Part shown: positions 1 through 9,557 of the stretch, piece after piece
Numbering within the stretch: position 1 is the stretch's first letter
Layout of the letters: the number at the start of each line of letters is the position of its first letter
Source: an uncultured Pelagibacteraceae bacterium
GTDB taxonomy: Bacteria; Pseudomonadota; Alphaproteobacteria; Pelagibacterales; Pelagibacteraceae
DNA length: 64,000 nt
Reading direction: 5' to 3'
NCBI GenBank assembly: GCA_902517865.1
Contig: CABYDT010000003.1
Span: forward strand, 62,001-126,000
Notes under the pieces: generated by a model
What the model saw: the letters and a program-made list of their open reading frames with translations, nothing else
What the model was told of the DNA's origin: nothing
Databases searched by the model: none
Translations under genes and position numbers: made by a program

Positions 1-584
1 ATACTGACCATGCCTACACCTCCTTGCATGCCGGGGATTTCAAACGAAGGCATTTGAGGATTATCTTGAACTGAAAGTTCGATAGTATTTTTATCTAAAT
101 CTCCAGCTCTTAATCTTTTTCTAAAACTTTCTCTAGTTGCTACGCTCGCATTTTTACCAACAAGAGCGTCCAAAACTCTTTCTTCTGCAGAAACTTGTGC
201 CTTTGCTTTTACTTCTTTTCTTTTTTTCTCTTTAACTAGTGATATGGCAATCTCAATAAGATCTCTAATTATTTGCTCTACATCTTTTCCAACATAGCCA
301 ACTTCTGTAAATTTTGTAGCTTCTACTTTTATAAATGGTGCCTGTGCTAATTTTGAAAGTCTTCTTGATATTTCAGTTTTACCAACACCTGTTGGACCAA
401 CCATTAATATATTTTTTGGAAGCACTTCTTCTCTCATATCATCAGGCAGCTCTTGTCTTCTCCACCTATTCCTCAAAGCTATAGCCACAGCTCTTTTAGC
501 CTCAGCTTGACCAATTACAAATCTATCGAGTTCCGAGACAATTTCTCTTGGAGAGAATGAAACTATCTTTTGCTCTACTTCCAT
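1..584 (-). CDS. hslU: ATP-dependent protease ATPase subunit HslU (partial, N-terminal part)
   Basis: HslU is the AAA+ unfoldase that feeds substrates into the HslV peptidase in the cytoplasm. The reading frame starts at ATG 584-582 and runs off the left edge, so about 194 residues are visible. They include the opening that targets the family ([16 protein letters not shown]), the Walker A motif GPTGVGKTE near residue 64, and the pore-loop region [12 protein letters not shown]. The start codon overlaps the hslV stop by one base (TAATG), so the two are probably translationally coupled. The C-terminal half is outside the window. Confidence 0.95.
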   Translation of the reverse strand, partial: MEVEQKIVSFSPREIVSELDRFVIGQAEAKRAVAIALRNRWRRQELPDDMREEVLPKNILMVGPTGVGKTEISRRLSKLAQAPFIKVEATKFTEVGYVGKDVEQIIRDLIEIAISLVKEKKRKEVKAKAQVSAEERVLDALVGKNASVATRESFRKRLRAGDLDKNTIELSVQDNPQMPSFEIPGMQGGVGMVS

Positions 585-1135
585 TATAATTTTTCTACTG
601 TTATATTATTGTTTGTGAATACACATATATCAGCTGCAATTTCTACAGATTTTTTTGCTACTTCTTCAGCACTCTTACTTTTGTCATCTATCATTGCTCT
701 AGCTGCTGCTAGTGCATAATTTCCACCGCTCCCAATTGCTATTATTCCATGTTCAGGTTCCAACACATCTCCATTACCACTAATTATGAAACTTTTTTCT
801 TTATCAGCAACTGCCATTAATGCCTCTAACCTTCGAAGATATTTATCCGATCTCCAATCTTTAGCTAACTCCACAGCAGCTCGAGTTAATTGACCTCCGT
901 GTTTTTCTAATTTTGCTTCTAATCTCTCAAATAATGTAAAGGCGTCGGCCGTTGATCCTGCGAAACCAGCGATGACTCCTCTTTTTTCAATTCTTCTGAC
1001 TTTTTTGGCTGTTTTCTTGATAACTGTATTTCCAATACTTACTTGTCCATCTCCTGCTACAACTACATCCTCACCTTTTCGTATAAGAACGATTGTTGTT
1101 CCATGCCAATTATTGTTGTCCATATTTTGCTTCAT
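584..1135 (-). CDS. hslV: ATP-dependent protease peptidase subunit HslV
   Basis: Proteolytic ring of the HslUV protease, an N-terminal threonine hydrolase. The protein is 183 residues as called. The catalytic Thr is the first Thr of HGTTIV, so the roughly 13 residues before it form a short propeptide, as in other alphaproteobacterial HslV proteins. [44 protein letters not shown] and [15 protein letters not shown] all match the family. A second Met four codons in (1123) is an equally good start. It is divergent from hisB with 85 bases between them, which must hold both promoters. Confidence 0.96.
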   Translation of the reverse strand: MKQNMDNNNWHGTTIVLIRKGEDVVVAGDGQVSIGNTVIKKTAKKVRRIEKRGVIAGFAGSTADAFTLFERLEAKLEKHGGQLTRAAVELAKDWRSDKYLRRLEALMAVADKEKSFIISGNGDVLEPEHGIIAIGSGGNYALAAARAMIDDKSKSAEEVAKKSVEIAADICVFTNNNITVEKL

Positions 1136-1220
1136 TTTACTTATAGATGGTATGTGGTTATTAATTACAAATCTTCAAGGTATTAATTTTAAACGGATTA
1201 TTGTAAAAACAACGTTATTT

Positions 1221-1808
1221 ATGAGGACTGCAAACATTGTTAGAAAAACAAAAGAAACCTCTATAACTGTAGACGTCAATTTAGACGGTACCGGAGAGTA
1301 TGATATTAAAACTGGTGTAGGTTTTTTAGACCATATGCTCGAGCAAGTATCAAAGCACTCCCTTATAGATCTTAAAATTAAAGCAACAGGTGACCTTCAT
1401 ATTGATTTGCATCACACAACTGAGGATACTGGCATTGCGATTGGTGAAGCTATTAAAAAAGCACTTGGAGAAAAAAAAGGTATTAAAAGATACGCAAGTG
1501 AAACAGTTCCGATGGATGAAACTTTAAGCAGGGTATCACTAGATATTTCAAACAGACCTTATTTAGTTTGGAATGTAAAATTAAAAATTGAAAAACTTGG
1601 TGAGATGGATACGGAATTATTTAAAGAGTGGTTCCATGCTTTTGCCCAAAGCTCTGGCATAACATTACACGTTGAAAATCTTTATGGTGATAATAGTCAC
1701 CATATTATTGAATCTTGCTTTAAAGGATTAGCAAAATCTTTAAAATCGGCTGTTGAAATAGATAGTAGAATGAAAGATAAAATACCATCAACAAAAGGTG
1801 CTTTGTAA
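1221..1808 (+). CDS. hisB: Imidazoleglycerol-phosphate dehydratase
   Basis: Catalyses dehydration of imidazole glycerol phosphate to imidazole acetol phosphate in histidine synthesis. The 195-residue protein has the metal-binding motifs GFLDHM (residues 34-39) and HHTTED (64-69), and a second DNSHHIIES motif near the C terminus. I use ATG 1221. The frame stays open upstream into hslV, but that part would be antisense to hslV and has no counterpart in IGPD. It is the monofunctional form, with no phosphatase domain. It is the first gene of a his cluster that continues with hisH 6 bases downstream. Confidence 0.95.
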   Translation: MRTANIVRKTKETSITVDVNLDGTGEYDIKTGVGFLDHMLEQVSKHSLIDLKIKATGDLHIDLHHTTEDTGIAIGEAIKKALGEKKGIKRYASETVPMDETLSRVSLDISNRPYLVWNVKLKIEKLGEMDTELFKEWFHAFAQSSGITLHVENLYGDNSHHIIESCFKGLAKSLKSAVEIDSRMKDKIPSTKGAL

Positions 1809-1814
1809 ATTTAA

Positions 1815-2441
1815 ATGAATGTAACTATTGTCGATTATAAGTCTGGCAATATCAGTTCTGTAATAAATTCATTTCAAGCTGTGGCACAAAACAATATTAA
1901 TATTAATGTCACAGAAGATCTAAATCAAATTAAATCTAGTGATAAAATAGTTTTGCCAGGCCAAGGGTCATTTAAAAGTTGTGTTGATGCTTTAAATAAT
2001 ATTAGTGGTCTTGTAGATACTTTAAAAGATTTCGCGTTAGTTAATAAAAAACCTCTCCTAGGTATTTGTGTAGGATTACAAATGTTTGCAGACGTTGGTT
2101 ATGAAGAAGCTGAAACAAAAGGACTTGGTTGGATACCAGGTAAGGTTTGTAAAATTGATAACAAGAATGGGAAATATAAACTTCCACATATTGGCTGGAA
2201 TGAGATAGAGTTTATGAAAAATAGCAAAATTTATAATGGTATACAAAATAAGTCTCATATGTATTTTGTACATAGTTACGAGTTTATACCTGAAGATAAA
2301 TCGGTAATATCAGCAACGGTTCATTATTCTACCAGAGTTGTTTGTTCAATTGAGAAAGAAAATTTATTTGGTACACAATTTCACCCTGAAAAAAGTGATA
2401 AATTAGGATTACAAATTATTAAAAATTTTATAAATTTATAA
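1815..2441 (+). CDS. hisH: Imidazole glycerol phosphate synthase, glutamine amidotransferase subunit
   Basis: Class I glutamine amidotransferase that supplies ammonia to HisF. It is 208 residues long. The nucleophile is Cys85 in LLGICVGLQ, and the rest of the triad is His190 and Glu192 in FHPEKS. The oxyanion region PGQGSF is also present. Only one base separates its stop from the next gene, an exported protein of unknown role placed between hisH and hisA. Confidence 0.95.
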   Translation: MNVTIVDYKSGNISSVINSFQAVAQNNININVTEDLNQIKSSDKIVLPGQGSFKSCVDALNNISGLVDTLKDFALVNKKPLLGICVGLQMFADVGYEEAETKGLGWIPGKVCKIDNKNGKYKLPHIGWNEIEFMKNSKIYNGIQNKSHMYFVHSYEFIPEDKSVISATVHYSTRVVCSIEKENLFGTQFHPEKSDKLGLQIIKNFINL

Positions 2442-2442
2442 T

Positions 2443-2826
2443 ATGAAAAATAAATTATTGGTTGGATTCGTATTTATATCTTTATTGATTAGTAAACCCT
2501 CTTTTGCAAATTGGGTAAAAGTATCTCAAAATGAGTCTATTAAACTATTTGTAAATCTTAAAAGTTTATCAGGATCTAGAAATCAAAAATATGTTTGGGT
2601 GTTAATGGATGAGAGACAACCTAAAGAGTCTTATAAATCTCGCGTCGCACACATGTCAATAGATTGTAAAATAGGTAGGCACAAACTTTTAGCACTTTTT
2701 CTTTATGATGATCACATGGGCAAAGGAAAAGTTTTATTCGAACACCAAAATTTAAAGAAAGGCTGGCGATCAACTAAGCCAGGGTCTGTTGGATATTCCG
2801 TTTTAAAAGAAATTTGTGATAAGTGA
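2443..2826 (+). CDS. Exported protein of unknown function inside the his cluster
   Basis: A 127-residue protein with a clear Sec signal peptide (basic MKNK, hydrophobic core, cleavage probably after SFA near residue 22). The mature part is about 105 residues and mixed beta/basic: it starts NWVKVSQNES, has WVLMDERQP in the middle and two cysteines (SIDCKIG, KEICDK) that could form a disulfide. The overall look recalls the small surface-adhesin-E type periplasmic domain, but I cannot confirm that. It overlaps the hisA GTG start by 4 bases (GTGA), so it is co-translated with histidine genes although nothing suggests a role in histidine synthesis. Confidence 0.8.
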   Translation: MKNKLLVGFVFISLLISKPSFANWVKVSQNESIKLFVNLKSLSGSRNQKYVWVLMDERQPKESYKSRVAHMSIDCKIGRHKLLALFLYDDHMGKGKVLFEHQNLKKGWRSTKPGSVGYSVLKEICDK

Positions 2827-3548
2827 AAATATTTCCTGCGATAGACATAAAAGATAAAAAATGTGTGAGGCTTATTAAAGGTAAGTTTGATGATAAAACT
2901 GTATACAGTTCATCACCAATTGAACAAGCTAGGAAATATTATGATCATGGTTTTAAAAATTTACATATTGTTGATCTGGACGGTGCACTTACTGGCAAAA
3001 CAGTTAATATAGATCTTATTAAGGATATAGCCAATAACTTTGATTTTAATATAGAAGTTGGTGGTGGCATTAGAACAATTGATAGCATCAAAGAATATAT
3101 AGATTCAGGAATTGAAAAAGTAATACTAAGTAGTGCTGCAATTAAAAACAAAAAGTTCTTAAAGGAGGCTTGTAGTCAATTTAAAAACCAAATTGCTTTA
3201 GGATTAGATGCAAAAAATGGAAATTTATCAGTTTCTGGATGGACTGAAAATTTAAATATTAAAACTTTAGATTATCTTAAAGAAGTAAATGATTTTGGTA
3301 TTAGCCGTATAATCTGCACAGACATAAATAAAGATGGAATGAAAACTAGTCCTAACTTTGATGAAATTTTAAAGATTACAGAAGTTTCTAATTCTCCTAT
3401 TGTAATTTCAGGTGGTGTTTCTTCAATCGATGATATTAAAAAAACAAAGGCTTTTAAAAATAAGAAAATTGAAGGAATAATTGTTGGAAAGGCTATTTAT
3501 GATGGCGATATCAAACTTGATGAATTAGCGAGGGAGCTAAATGCTTAA
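2823..3548 (+). CDS. hisA: Phosphoribosylformimino-5-aminoimidazole carboxamide ribotide isomerase
   Basis: A (beta/alpha)8 isomerase of histidine synthesis, 241 residues. The first catalytic Asp is Asp8 in [22 protein letters not shown] and the second Asp region [16 protein letters not shown] follow, then VISGGVSS and [11 protein letters not shown] at the phosphate-binding end. It starts with GTG at 2823, which overlaps the preceding stop. Its own 3' end overlaps hisF by 8 bases. Confidence 0.95.
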   Translation: MKIFPAIDIKDKKCVRLIKGKFDDKTVYSSSPIEQARKYYDHGFKNLHIVDLDGALTGKTVNIDLIKDIANNFDFNIEVGGGIRTIDSIKEYIDSGIEKVILSSAAIKNKKFLKEACSQFKNQIALGLDAKNGNLSVSGWTENLNIKTLDYLKEVNDFGISRIICTDINKDGMKTSPNFDEILKITEVSNSPIVISGGVSSIDDIKKTKAFKNKKIEGIIVGKAIYDGDIKLDELARELNA

Positions 3549-4299
3549 AAATAGAATTATACCCTGTCTTGACGTAAAAAATGGAAGAGTCGTTAAAGGT
3601 ATAAATTTTGTTGAGCTTAAAGATGCAGGAGATCCAGTTGAGCAGGCTAAAATTTACAGTGATAGTGGAGCTGATGAAATTTGTTTTTTAGATATTACTG
3701 CTTCAAATGAAAACAGGGAAACGATTTACGAAGTTGTAAAAAAAACATCTAAGAATTGCTTCGTACCTTTAACCGTGGGTGGTGGTGTGAGAAGTATCGA
3801 AGATATAAATAAACTTCTAAATTGTGGAGCAGATAAAGTATCAATAAATACAGCAGCTGTTCAAAATCAAAATTTAATAAAAGAAGCCACAAGGAGATTT
3901 GGATCCCAATGTATTGTTGTAGCTATAGATGCTAAGAAAACTAATGAAAATAAGTGGAATGTATTTACGCATGGCGGAAGAGAAAAAACTGATGTTGATG
4001 CAATAGAATATGCTAAAACTTCGGAGATTAATGGAGCTGGAGAAATTCTTTTAACGTCTATGGATAAAGATGGTACACAGTCAGGGTATGATATTGAACT
4101 TACAAGTAAAATTTCAAATGCTATAAACATTCCTGTTATCGCATCCGGTGGTGTCGGAACTTTAGATCATCTGAAAGATGGTATTGTCAAAGGAGGAGCA
4201 AGCGCTGTGTTAGCGGCTTCTATTTTTCATTTTGGTAAATTTTCAATTAAAGAGGCAAAAGAATATTTGAAGTCTAAAAATGTTTCTGTAAGAGTATAG
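3541..4299 (+). CDS. hisF: Imidazole glycerol phosphate synthase, cyclase subunit
   Basis: Barrel subunit that uses ammonia from HisH to make imidazole glycerol phosphate and AICAR. It is 252 residues long. [16 protein letters not shown] carries the catalytic Asp11. [33 protein letters not shown] (second catalytic Asp) and IASGGVG are all in place. It starts inside the end of hisA (8-base overlap), and the hisE start follows after a single base. Confidence 0.96.
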   Translation: MLKNRIIPCLDVKNGRVVKGINFVELKDAGDPVEQAKIYSDSGADEICFLDITASNENRETIYEVVKKTSKNCFVPLTVGGGVRSIEDINKLLNCGADKVSINTAAVQNQNLIKEATRRFGSQCIVVAIDAKKTNENKWNVFTHGGREKTDVDAIEYAKTSEINGAGEILLTSMDKDGTQSGYDIELTSKISNAINIPVIASGGVGTLDHLKDGIVKGGASAVLAASIFHFGKFSIKEAKEYLKSKNVSVRV

Positions 4300-4300
4300 A

Positions 4301-4573
4301 ATGCTTAAAACTTTAGAGGAATTAATTAAAACAATACGTGAAAGAGGTGAAAAACCTGAACTAGCGTCATATACAAAAAAACTTTTTGACGATAAAAAAC
4401 TTTGTATTAGCAAAGTGAAAGAGGAAATTGGAGAATTAATTGAAGCTGTTGAAGAGGATAGTAATAAAATACATGAAGCTGCAGATGTTATATATCACTT
4501 AATGGTTTTATTGGAGTCAAATGGTATTAAAATTGAAGATGTGATGGAGGAATTAAAAAAAAGACAAAAATGA
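4301..4573 (+). CDS. hisE: Phosphoribosyl-ATP pyrophosphatase
   Basis: All-alpha MazG-like hydrolase that converts phosphoribosyl-ATP to phosphoribosyl-AMP. The 90-residue protein has the metal-binding acidic helices KVKEEIGELIEAVEED and HEAADVIYHLMVLLE typical of HisE. It is a stand-alone domain, not fused to HisI. Its stop overlaps the hinT start by 4 bases. Confidence 0.93.
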   Translation: MLKTLEELIKTIRERGEKPELASYTKKLFDDKKLCISKVKEEIGELIEAVEEDSNKIHEAADVIYHLMVLLESNGIKIEDVMEELKKRQK

Positions 4574-4947
4574 GTTACGACAAAGATAATATTTTTGCAA
4601 AGATACTTAGAGGTGAAATACCATGTGATAAAGTATTTGAGAATGAACACAGTTTAGCGTTTAAAGATATTAGTCCTCAAGCTAAAGTGCATGTATTAGT
4701 AATCCCGAAAGGAGCTTACACAGACATTGACGATTTTTATTCTAATGCATCAGAGAAGGAAATATTGAGTTTTACAAAAGCAGTAAGTGAAGTTTTAAAA
4801 ATAACCGGTGTTTCTGAAAGCAAAGGCGGGAAAGGCTTTAGGGCTTTAGCTAACACAGGATTCGATGGTTCTCAAGAGGTTCCTCACTTTCATCTTCATG
4901 TAATGGGAGGAGAAGCTTTGGGACTACGAGGTTTGAGAAAAAATTAA
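4570..4947 (+). CDS. hinT: HIT-family nucleotide hydrolase (HinT-like)
   Basis: Small histidine-triad hydrolase acting on adenosine phosphoramidates and similar AMP conjugates. It is 125 residues long. The signature HFHLHVMGG sits at about residues 106-114. The N-terminal NIFAKILRGEIPCDKVFENE and PQAKVHVLVIPK are typical of the HinT branch. Its position directly after hisE (ATGA overlap) is common in alphaproteobacteria. The stop overlaps the next start by one base. Confidence 0.93.
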   Translation: MSYDKDNIFAKILRGEIPCDKVFENEHSLAFKDISPQAKVHVLVIPKGAYTDIDDFYSNASEKEILSFTKAVSEVLKITGVSESKGGKGFRALANTGFDGSQEVPHFHLHVMGGEALGLRGLRKN

Positions 4948-5453
4948 TGCCAGAGAACGTTCAAAGATATTTTCTTGAAATGCAATCTAAAAACGATCTA
5001 ATACCTGTGGAGTGTGGAATTTTTAATTTAAAGGTTGAAGAAATTGGCAAAGAAGATCCTGCATTTTGTAAATTTTTATATCAAAAGATTGGCGAAGATT
5101 TTCATTGGAAAGATCGATTATTTTGGTCTGTAGATCAATGGAAAACATATTTAAGTAGTGAAAAACTAAAATTTTTTACTGCCTACGTTGGAGATGAACC
5201 CGCAGGTTATTATGAGTATCTAAATCACTCTGATAAACAAGAGGTCGAATTGACGTATTTTGGTATTTTCAAAAAATTTTTTGGAAAAAAACTCGGGGGA
5301 TATTTGTTATCTCATGCGCTTAAAAATGCCTGGAGTCATAATCCTAAAAGAGTTTGGGTTCATACTTGTACACTAGATCATCCTAACGCGCTTAGAAATT
5401 ATATTGCCAGAGGTATGAATATTTTTAAAAAAGAAAATATAAAAGTAGTTTAA
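4947..5453 (+). CDS. GNAT-family N-acetyltransferase
   Basis: A 168-residue protein with the GNAT fold. An acceptor-side N-terminal half is followed by a beta-bulge region (VELTYFGIFKKFFGKKLGGYLLSHAL, about residues 95-120) that carries the acetyl-CoA pyrophosphate loop in the form KFFGKKLGG, then VWVHTCTLDHPNALRNYIARGM. The substrate cannot be read from the sequence. Translation is coupled to hinT (TAATG). The last 4 bases overlap the end of the convergent lolA gene. Confidence 0.85.
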   Translation: MPENVQRYFLEMQSKNDLIPVECGIFNLKVEEIGKEDPAFCKFLYQKIGEDFHWKDRLFWSVDQWKTYLSSEKLKFFTAYVGDEPAGYYEYLNHSDKQEVELTYFGIFKKFFGKKLGGYLLSHALKNAWSHNPKRVWVHTCTLDHPNALRNYIARGMNIFKKENIKVV

Positions 5454-6007
5454 TTATAATCTGGAATATTAAAAGACTCGTTAATTATTAAATTTCTTTT
5501 AACTTCATTTATTCTAAAAACAACTTTTTTTTGGTCCATACTAGTTGTTTCCCAACCTTTTAAGTTTTTAGAGTTTTGATCAAATATAACTTTTAAGTCA
5601 TTGCCGTTAGATAGTAAAATTTGCGCAATAATATCATTACCATTAACTGTTACATTATTTACTTGGTAAATCTTATCAAGTAAAAGATTTTTATCCAAAA
5701 TTACATTGAACGGTGTATTAGTTATTCGGTAATTGTATTTAATTTTGTATTTATGCTTGATGATTGCGGCATCATTATTTTTCACGTAAAACTCTTTTCC
5801 ATCATTACTAATATAGGTGCATTTCATTTTTTTTGGAAAAACAATAATACAAGTACCCTCCTCAACTATTTCACCAGTTTTTTGAGAAAATATAAAACTA
5901 ATATTTTCAGTCTCCATTAGATTTTTTGCAATGTCGTCTATAATTTTACTGTGTGATTTTGCTGTAAAAAATAAAATGAAAAAAAAAATACTTAAATATT
6001 TTTTCAT
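5450..6007 (-). CDS. lolA: LolA-like outer-membrane lipoprotein carrier protein
   Basis: Periplasmic chaperone that takes lipoproteins from the LolCDE exporter to the outer membrane. It has 185 residues with a signal peptide ending near TAKSHS (about residue 20). The mature domain has the LolA pattern of alternating strands: FIFSQKTGEIVEEGTC, KMKCTYISNDGKEFYVKND and a C-terminal half-barrel. It lies directly downstream of ftsK with a 1-base overlap, a pairing conserved in many proteobacteria. No LolB is visible in the window. Confidence 0.82.
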   Translation of the reverse strand: MKKYLSIFFFILFFTAKSHSKIIDDIAKNLMETENISFIFSQKTGEIVEEGTCIIVFPKKMKCTYISNDGKEFYVKNNDAAIIKHKYKIKYNYRITNTPFNVILDKNLLLDKIYQVNNVTVNGNDIIAQILLSNGNDLKVIFDQNSKNLKGWETTSMDQKKVVFRINEVKRNLIINESFNIPDYN

Positions 6008-8136
6008 TAAGTATATATTTCACGTTTGCCTGTATGGTTAGCTGGGCTTATTATCTTTGCTTCTTCCATTTGATCTATAATTCTAGCAGCTCTATTATAA
6101 CCTATTTGCAATTTTCTTTGTAAAAAACTTGTTGAAGCTTTGCCTTCTGATTTAATCAAACTAACTGCTTGGCTGAATAACTCATCTTTTTCTTCTGAAC
6201 CTGCATTGCTATCTTCGTTTTCGTCAGTTTGCATTTTAGTAATATCATCAATGTATTCTGGTGACCCTTGAGATCTCAAAAATGTCGAAATTTTCTCAAT
6301 TTCTCTATCTGAAACGAAAGGACCGTGAATTCTTATAGTTCTACTTGCGGAGGACATAAATAGCATGTCTCCTTTTCCGAGTAAAAGCTCAGCTCCTTGT
6401 TCGCCTAAAATAGTTCTACTGTCTATTTTTGAAGTAACTTGAAAAGAAATTCTTGTGGGGAAATTTGCTTTTATTGTTCCAGTAATGACATCTACACTTG
6501 GTCTTTGCGTTGCCATGATTATATGAACACCTGCTGCTCTTGCCATTTGAGCTAATCTTTGAATATAACTCTCGATTTCTTTACCAGACGAAAGCATTAA
6601 GTCTGCCATTTCATCAACGACTACAACAATATAAGGCATTACTTTCTTTCCTTCTTTTCTGGCTTTATCATTATAACTAGATATATTTCTCACACCTTCT
6701 TCTGTCATTTGTCGGTATCTATTTTCCATCTCATTTACTGTCCATTTTAAAGCTGACTTAGCTTTTTTTGGTTCCGTAATTACTGGTGACAACAAGTGAG
6801 GTATTCCCTGGTAAACTGATAGCTCAAGCATTTTTGGATCTATTAAAATTAACTTACAATCTTCTGGTTTATGCTTATATAAAATTGATAATATTAAGGT
6901 GTTAATACAAACTGATTTTCCCGATCCAGTCGTACCCGCGATTAATAAATGTGGCATCGAAGCTAAGTCCCCAATAATTGGGTAACCAGATATACTTTTG
7001 CCCAAGGTTATTGGAAGTCTGATTTCTTTATTATTAAACTCTTTGCTATTGATTATTTCTTTATAATTAACTGGCTCAATAAATTTATTGGGTATTTCAA
7101 TACCAATTGTATTTTTTCCCGGAACAGTCGCTATTCTAGTAGATATAGAACTTGTACTTCTTGCAATGTCATCTGATAAATTAATAATTTTTGACGTTTT
7201 TATACCTGCGGCAGGTTCAAGTTCATAAAGTGTTACTACAGGTCCAGGGCTTACTCTTTTTATTTTCCCCATAATACCGAAATCTAGTAATGTTTCTTCT
7301 AAAAATTTTGATTGCTTCTCATATGTTTCTGTAAGTTCTTTTTGAATTTTATTTTCCTCTGGGTCATTTAAGAAAGATTTTAAAGGTAGTTTGTACTCAA
7401 ATTTTGTAAAGTCTGTTTGTTCATCAAAACTATCATTAAGATTCAAGCTAGCTTGAGCCTCTGATGTGTTTGGTTTAAAACTTTTGTTTATAGAAGGAAC
7501 CTCCTCAGAAAGACCAAGGTCTTCAACAATATCAGGAGCCTCATTTTTCCTTTTCTTAAAAATTCTAGAAACAATACTAATAACCATACTAGAAAAAGTT
7601 TTAATTAAGTTCATCCAGTTCATAAATGTTAACCCGAGGCTGAGAAAGAAAAATGAAATTCCTATTGCTAAACAGGTATACGAAATTTCGGTTTTGAATT
7701 GATAAAGTTCTATTGGTATTAGACTCATTAAATATTTTCCTAAAAAGCCACCATATCCATTATCTGGCAACCAAAAACTACTGTCGCCAAATAATTTAAA
7801 AAATAATGATCCAAATATTAGATACAATGTAACAAAGAAAATTTTAAAACTAAAATTTGTAATCCTTTTTTTAAAAATCAATAATAATCCCCAAAAAAAT
7901 AAGTTTCCAAATATTAAAAATGAAGTTATTCCAAATGCTTGAAGTAAGAAATCCGAAATTGAATAAAGGTAGTTTGAGAACAGTATATTTATGTTCTGGT
8001 TCGTAAATACTAACAGCGAATTGTCGGCAGAATAATTTGCCAAGGTAAAAATATATATAAACGAACATAGAATTGTTATTATTCCTATGGTTTCAATCAG
8101 TCGCAGTTTCAAAAAACTAAGCAATTTGTTTATCAT
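6007..8136 (-). CDS. ftsK: DNA translocase FtsK
   Basis: Septal DNA pump that clears chromosome dimers and terminus DNA during division. The 709-residue protein begins with four hydrophobic membrane segments (within residues 1-180). A short acidic linker (about 195-250) follows, then the motor: Walker A GTTGSGKSV (401-409), Walker B YIVVVVDEMADLM (502-514), RPSVDVITGTIKANFP. The C-terminal gamma winged helix (about 645-709) binds KOPS DNA. The linker is very short compared with E. coli, consistent with genome streamlining. It is divergent from the UbiH-like gene across 62 bases. Confidence 0.96.
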   Translation of the reverse strand: MINKLLSFLKLRLIETIGIITILCSFIYIFTLANYSADNSLLVFTNQNINILFSNYLYSISDFLLQAFGITSFLIFGNLFFWGLLLIFKKRITNFSFKIFFVTLYLIFGSLFFKLFGDSSFWLPDNGYGGFLGKYLMSLIPIELYQFKTEISYTCLAIGISFFFLSLGLTFMNWMNLIKTFSSMVISIVSRIFKKRKNEAPDIVEDLGLSEEVPSINKSFKPNTSEAQASLNLNDSFDEQTDFTKFEYKLPLKSFLNDPEENKIQKELTETYEKQSKFLEETLLDFGIMGKIKRVSPGPVVTLYELEPAAGIKTSKIINLSDDIARSTSSISTRIATVPGKNTIGIEIPNKFIEPVNYKEIINSKEFNNKEIRLPITLGKSISGYPIIGDLASMPHLLIAGTTGSGKSVCINTLILSILYKHKPEDCKLILIDPKMLELSVYQGIPHLLSPVITEPKKAKSALKWTVNEMENRYRQMTEEGVRNISSYNDKARKEGKKVMPYIVVVVDEMADLMLSSGKEIESYIQRLAQMARAAGVHIIMATQRPSVDVITGTIKANFPTRISFQVTSKIDSRTILGEQGAELLLGKGDMLFMSSASRTIRIHGPFVSDREIEKISTFLRSQGSPEYIDDITKMQTDENEDSNAGSEEKDELFSQAVSLIKSEGKASTSFLQRKLQIGYNRAARIIDQMEEAKIISPANHTGKREIYT

Positions 8137-8198
8137 ATTTAAATTTTAACGAATCATTATCTATTACTTTTTAACATTTTTTGTACAATTGATAAAAA

Positions 8199-9278
8199 AT
8201 GAAAAACAACTTTTTTGGTAAGATTGCGATTATAGGAGACGGAATTACTGCAAAATTGGCTGCTATTATGTTTAAAAATCTAAAAATAGAGCCAGTTTTA
8301 ATTGCAAACAAAAGAAAAAATAAATCAGTGAGCAATGCAACTATATCTATAAGCAACAACACGGCAAATATCTTGGAACAAAATGGTATTAAGGTAATAA
8401 AAAAGGCTAATCCTGTTCACGCGATTAAGTTATACGAATATAAGTATAGTGGTAGAGAAGATGTTATTTTTTATAATAAGACAGAAAAGCAACCTTTATC
8501 CTATATAATTCTGAAGAGTGATTTGGATAAAATTTTAGATTTATCACTTAATAAAGAAATAAAAATTTTAAAAACAAAACCACATGACAGTTCACTAACA
8601 CTTAATACCATTTCATCTCCCAATAAAAAATTAAAATGGAATTATCACGAAAAAGCTTTCACTTTCTTAATCAGTCATTCTAAAATTTTAAATTTTTGTG
8701 CAAGACAAATATTTTTGGAGGAAGGCCCAATAGCTTTTCTTCCATTAAATTCAAATACAACATCTGTTGTCTTTTCAATTAATGAAAAGTCAGAATTAAT
8801 CAAAACGTTAGGTGATAAAAAAGTTTTAGAAAAGTATTTAAGTAAAAATTTCGAATTTATTAAAAATATAAAAGTATTTTCAGACGTTGAAAGTTATGAT
8901 TTAAAATTCCAATTTTTAAACTCTACATTTAAAAATAATGAAATTTATGTTGGAGATATTGCTCACCGAATACATCCAATCGCTGGACAAGGCTGGAATA
9001 TGACCGTTAGAGATTTAAATAATTTAACAAAAATTTATAAAAGTAAAATTAAATATGGTTATAAATTGAATGATTATTCCATATTAAAAGAATTTGATAA
9101 AAAGAGCAAACTTAATAATTTTGTTTTTGCATCATCAATAGATTTAATAAGACGGTCTTTTAAATTTAAAAATAAAAATCTTTCAAAAGGAAGAAAAAAA
9201 ATTTTTAATGAACTAGATACTTTGCCTGAATTAAAAAGAGAATTAATCAAAGTAGCAGATAAGGGACTAAACTTTTAA
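8199..9278 (+). CDS. UbiH-type FAD-dependent aromatic-ring monooxygenase
   Basis: Probable ubiquinone ring hydroxylase (UbiH/UbiF/UbiL family), 359 residues. The N-terminal FAD-binding segment IAIIGDGITAKLAAIMFK is a divergent GxGxxG motif. The second FAD motif, VGDIAHRIHPIAGQGWNMTVRDLNNL (about residues 250-275), is diagnostic for the Ubi hydroxylase group. Which ring carbon it acts on cannot be told from sequence. The last 12 bases overlap the convergent methyltransferase gene. Confidence 0.85.
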   Translation: MKNNFFGKIAIIGDGITAKLAAIMFKNLKIEPVLIANKRKNKSVSNATISISNNTANILEQNGIKVIKKANPVHAIKLYEYKYSGREDVIFYNKTEKQPLSYIILKSDLDKILDLSLNKEIKILKTKPHDSSLTLNTISSPNKKLKWNYHEKAFTFLISHSKILNFCARQIFLEEGPIAFLPLNSNTTSVVFSINEKSELIKTLGDKKVLEKYLSKNFEFIKNIKVFSDVESYDLKFQFLNSTFKNNEIYVGDIAHRIHPIAGQGWNMTVRDLNNLTKIYKSKIKYGYKLNDYSILKEFDKKSKLNNFVFASSIDLIRRSFKFKNKNLSKGRKKIFNELDTLPELKRELIKVADKGLNF

Positions 9279-9539
9279 TTCTTTATTAAGTAATTTCTTT
9301 TTTAGTTTTAATCCTCCAGGTCCTGAGTAGCCACCTAATTTTCCATCTGATCGTATTACTCTATGGCAGGGTATTACAATAGGATATGGATTTTTACCAA
9401 CTGCATTTGCCACAGCTCTAATTGCTTTTGGTTTTTTTATAGCAATTGCAACTTGTTTATAGGTTCTTGTTTGACCTTTAGGTATAGTTTTTAAGTATTT
9501 CCAAACTTTTATTTGTAGAGTTGTTCCTTTTAATTTCAT
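9267..9539 (-). CDS. Methylated-DNA--protein-cysteine methyltransferase, DNA-binding domain only
   Basis: A 90-residue protein made of only the C-terminal domain of Ogt/Ada-type alkyl-DNA repair proteins. The winged-helix part is present (KGTTLQIKVWKYLKTIPKGQTRTYKQVA) with the Arg-finger region AIRAVANAVGKNP. The active motif VIPCHRVI keeps the acceptor cysteine, so it is not an Atl protein, in which that Cys is replaced. The usual N-terminal domain is missing. This fits a minimal suicidal repair protein for O6-alkylguanine. The gene is convergent with the monooxygenase and divergent from mnmE across 18 bases. Confidence 0.88.
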   Translation of the reverse strand: MKLKGTTLQIKVWKYLKTIPKGQTRTYKQVAIAIKKPKAIRAVANAVGKNPYPIVIPCHRVIRSDGKLGGYSGPGGLKLKKKLLNKELKV

Positions 9540-9557
9540 TTTTGTTATAACCTTATC

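Noticed and set aside
972-1220. Long upstream extension of the hisB frame
   Set aside because: It is antisense to hslV, has no match in IGPD proteins, and ATG 1221 gives the normal family start.
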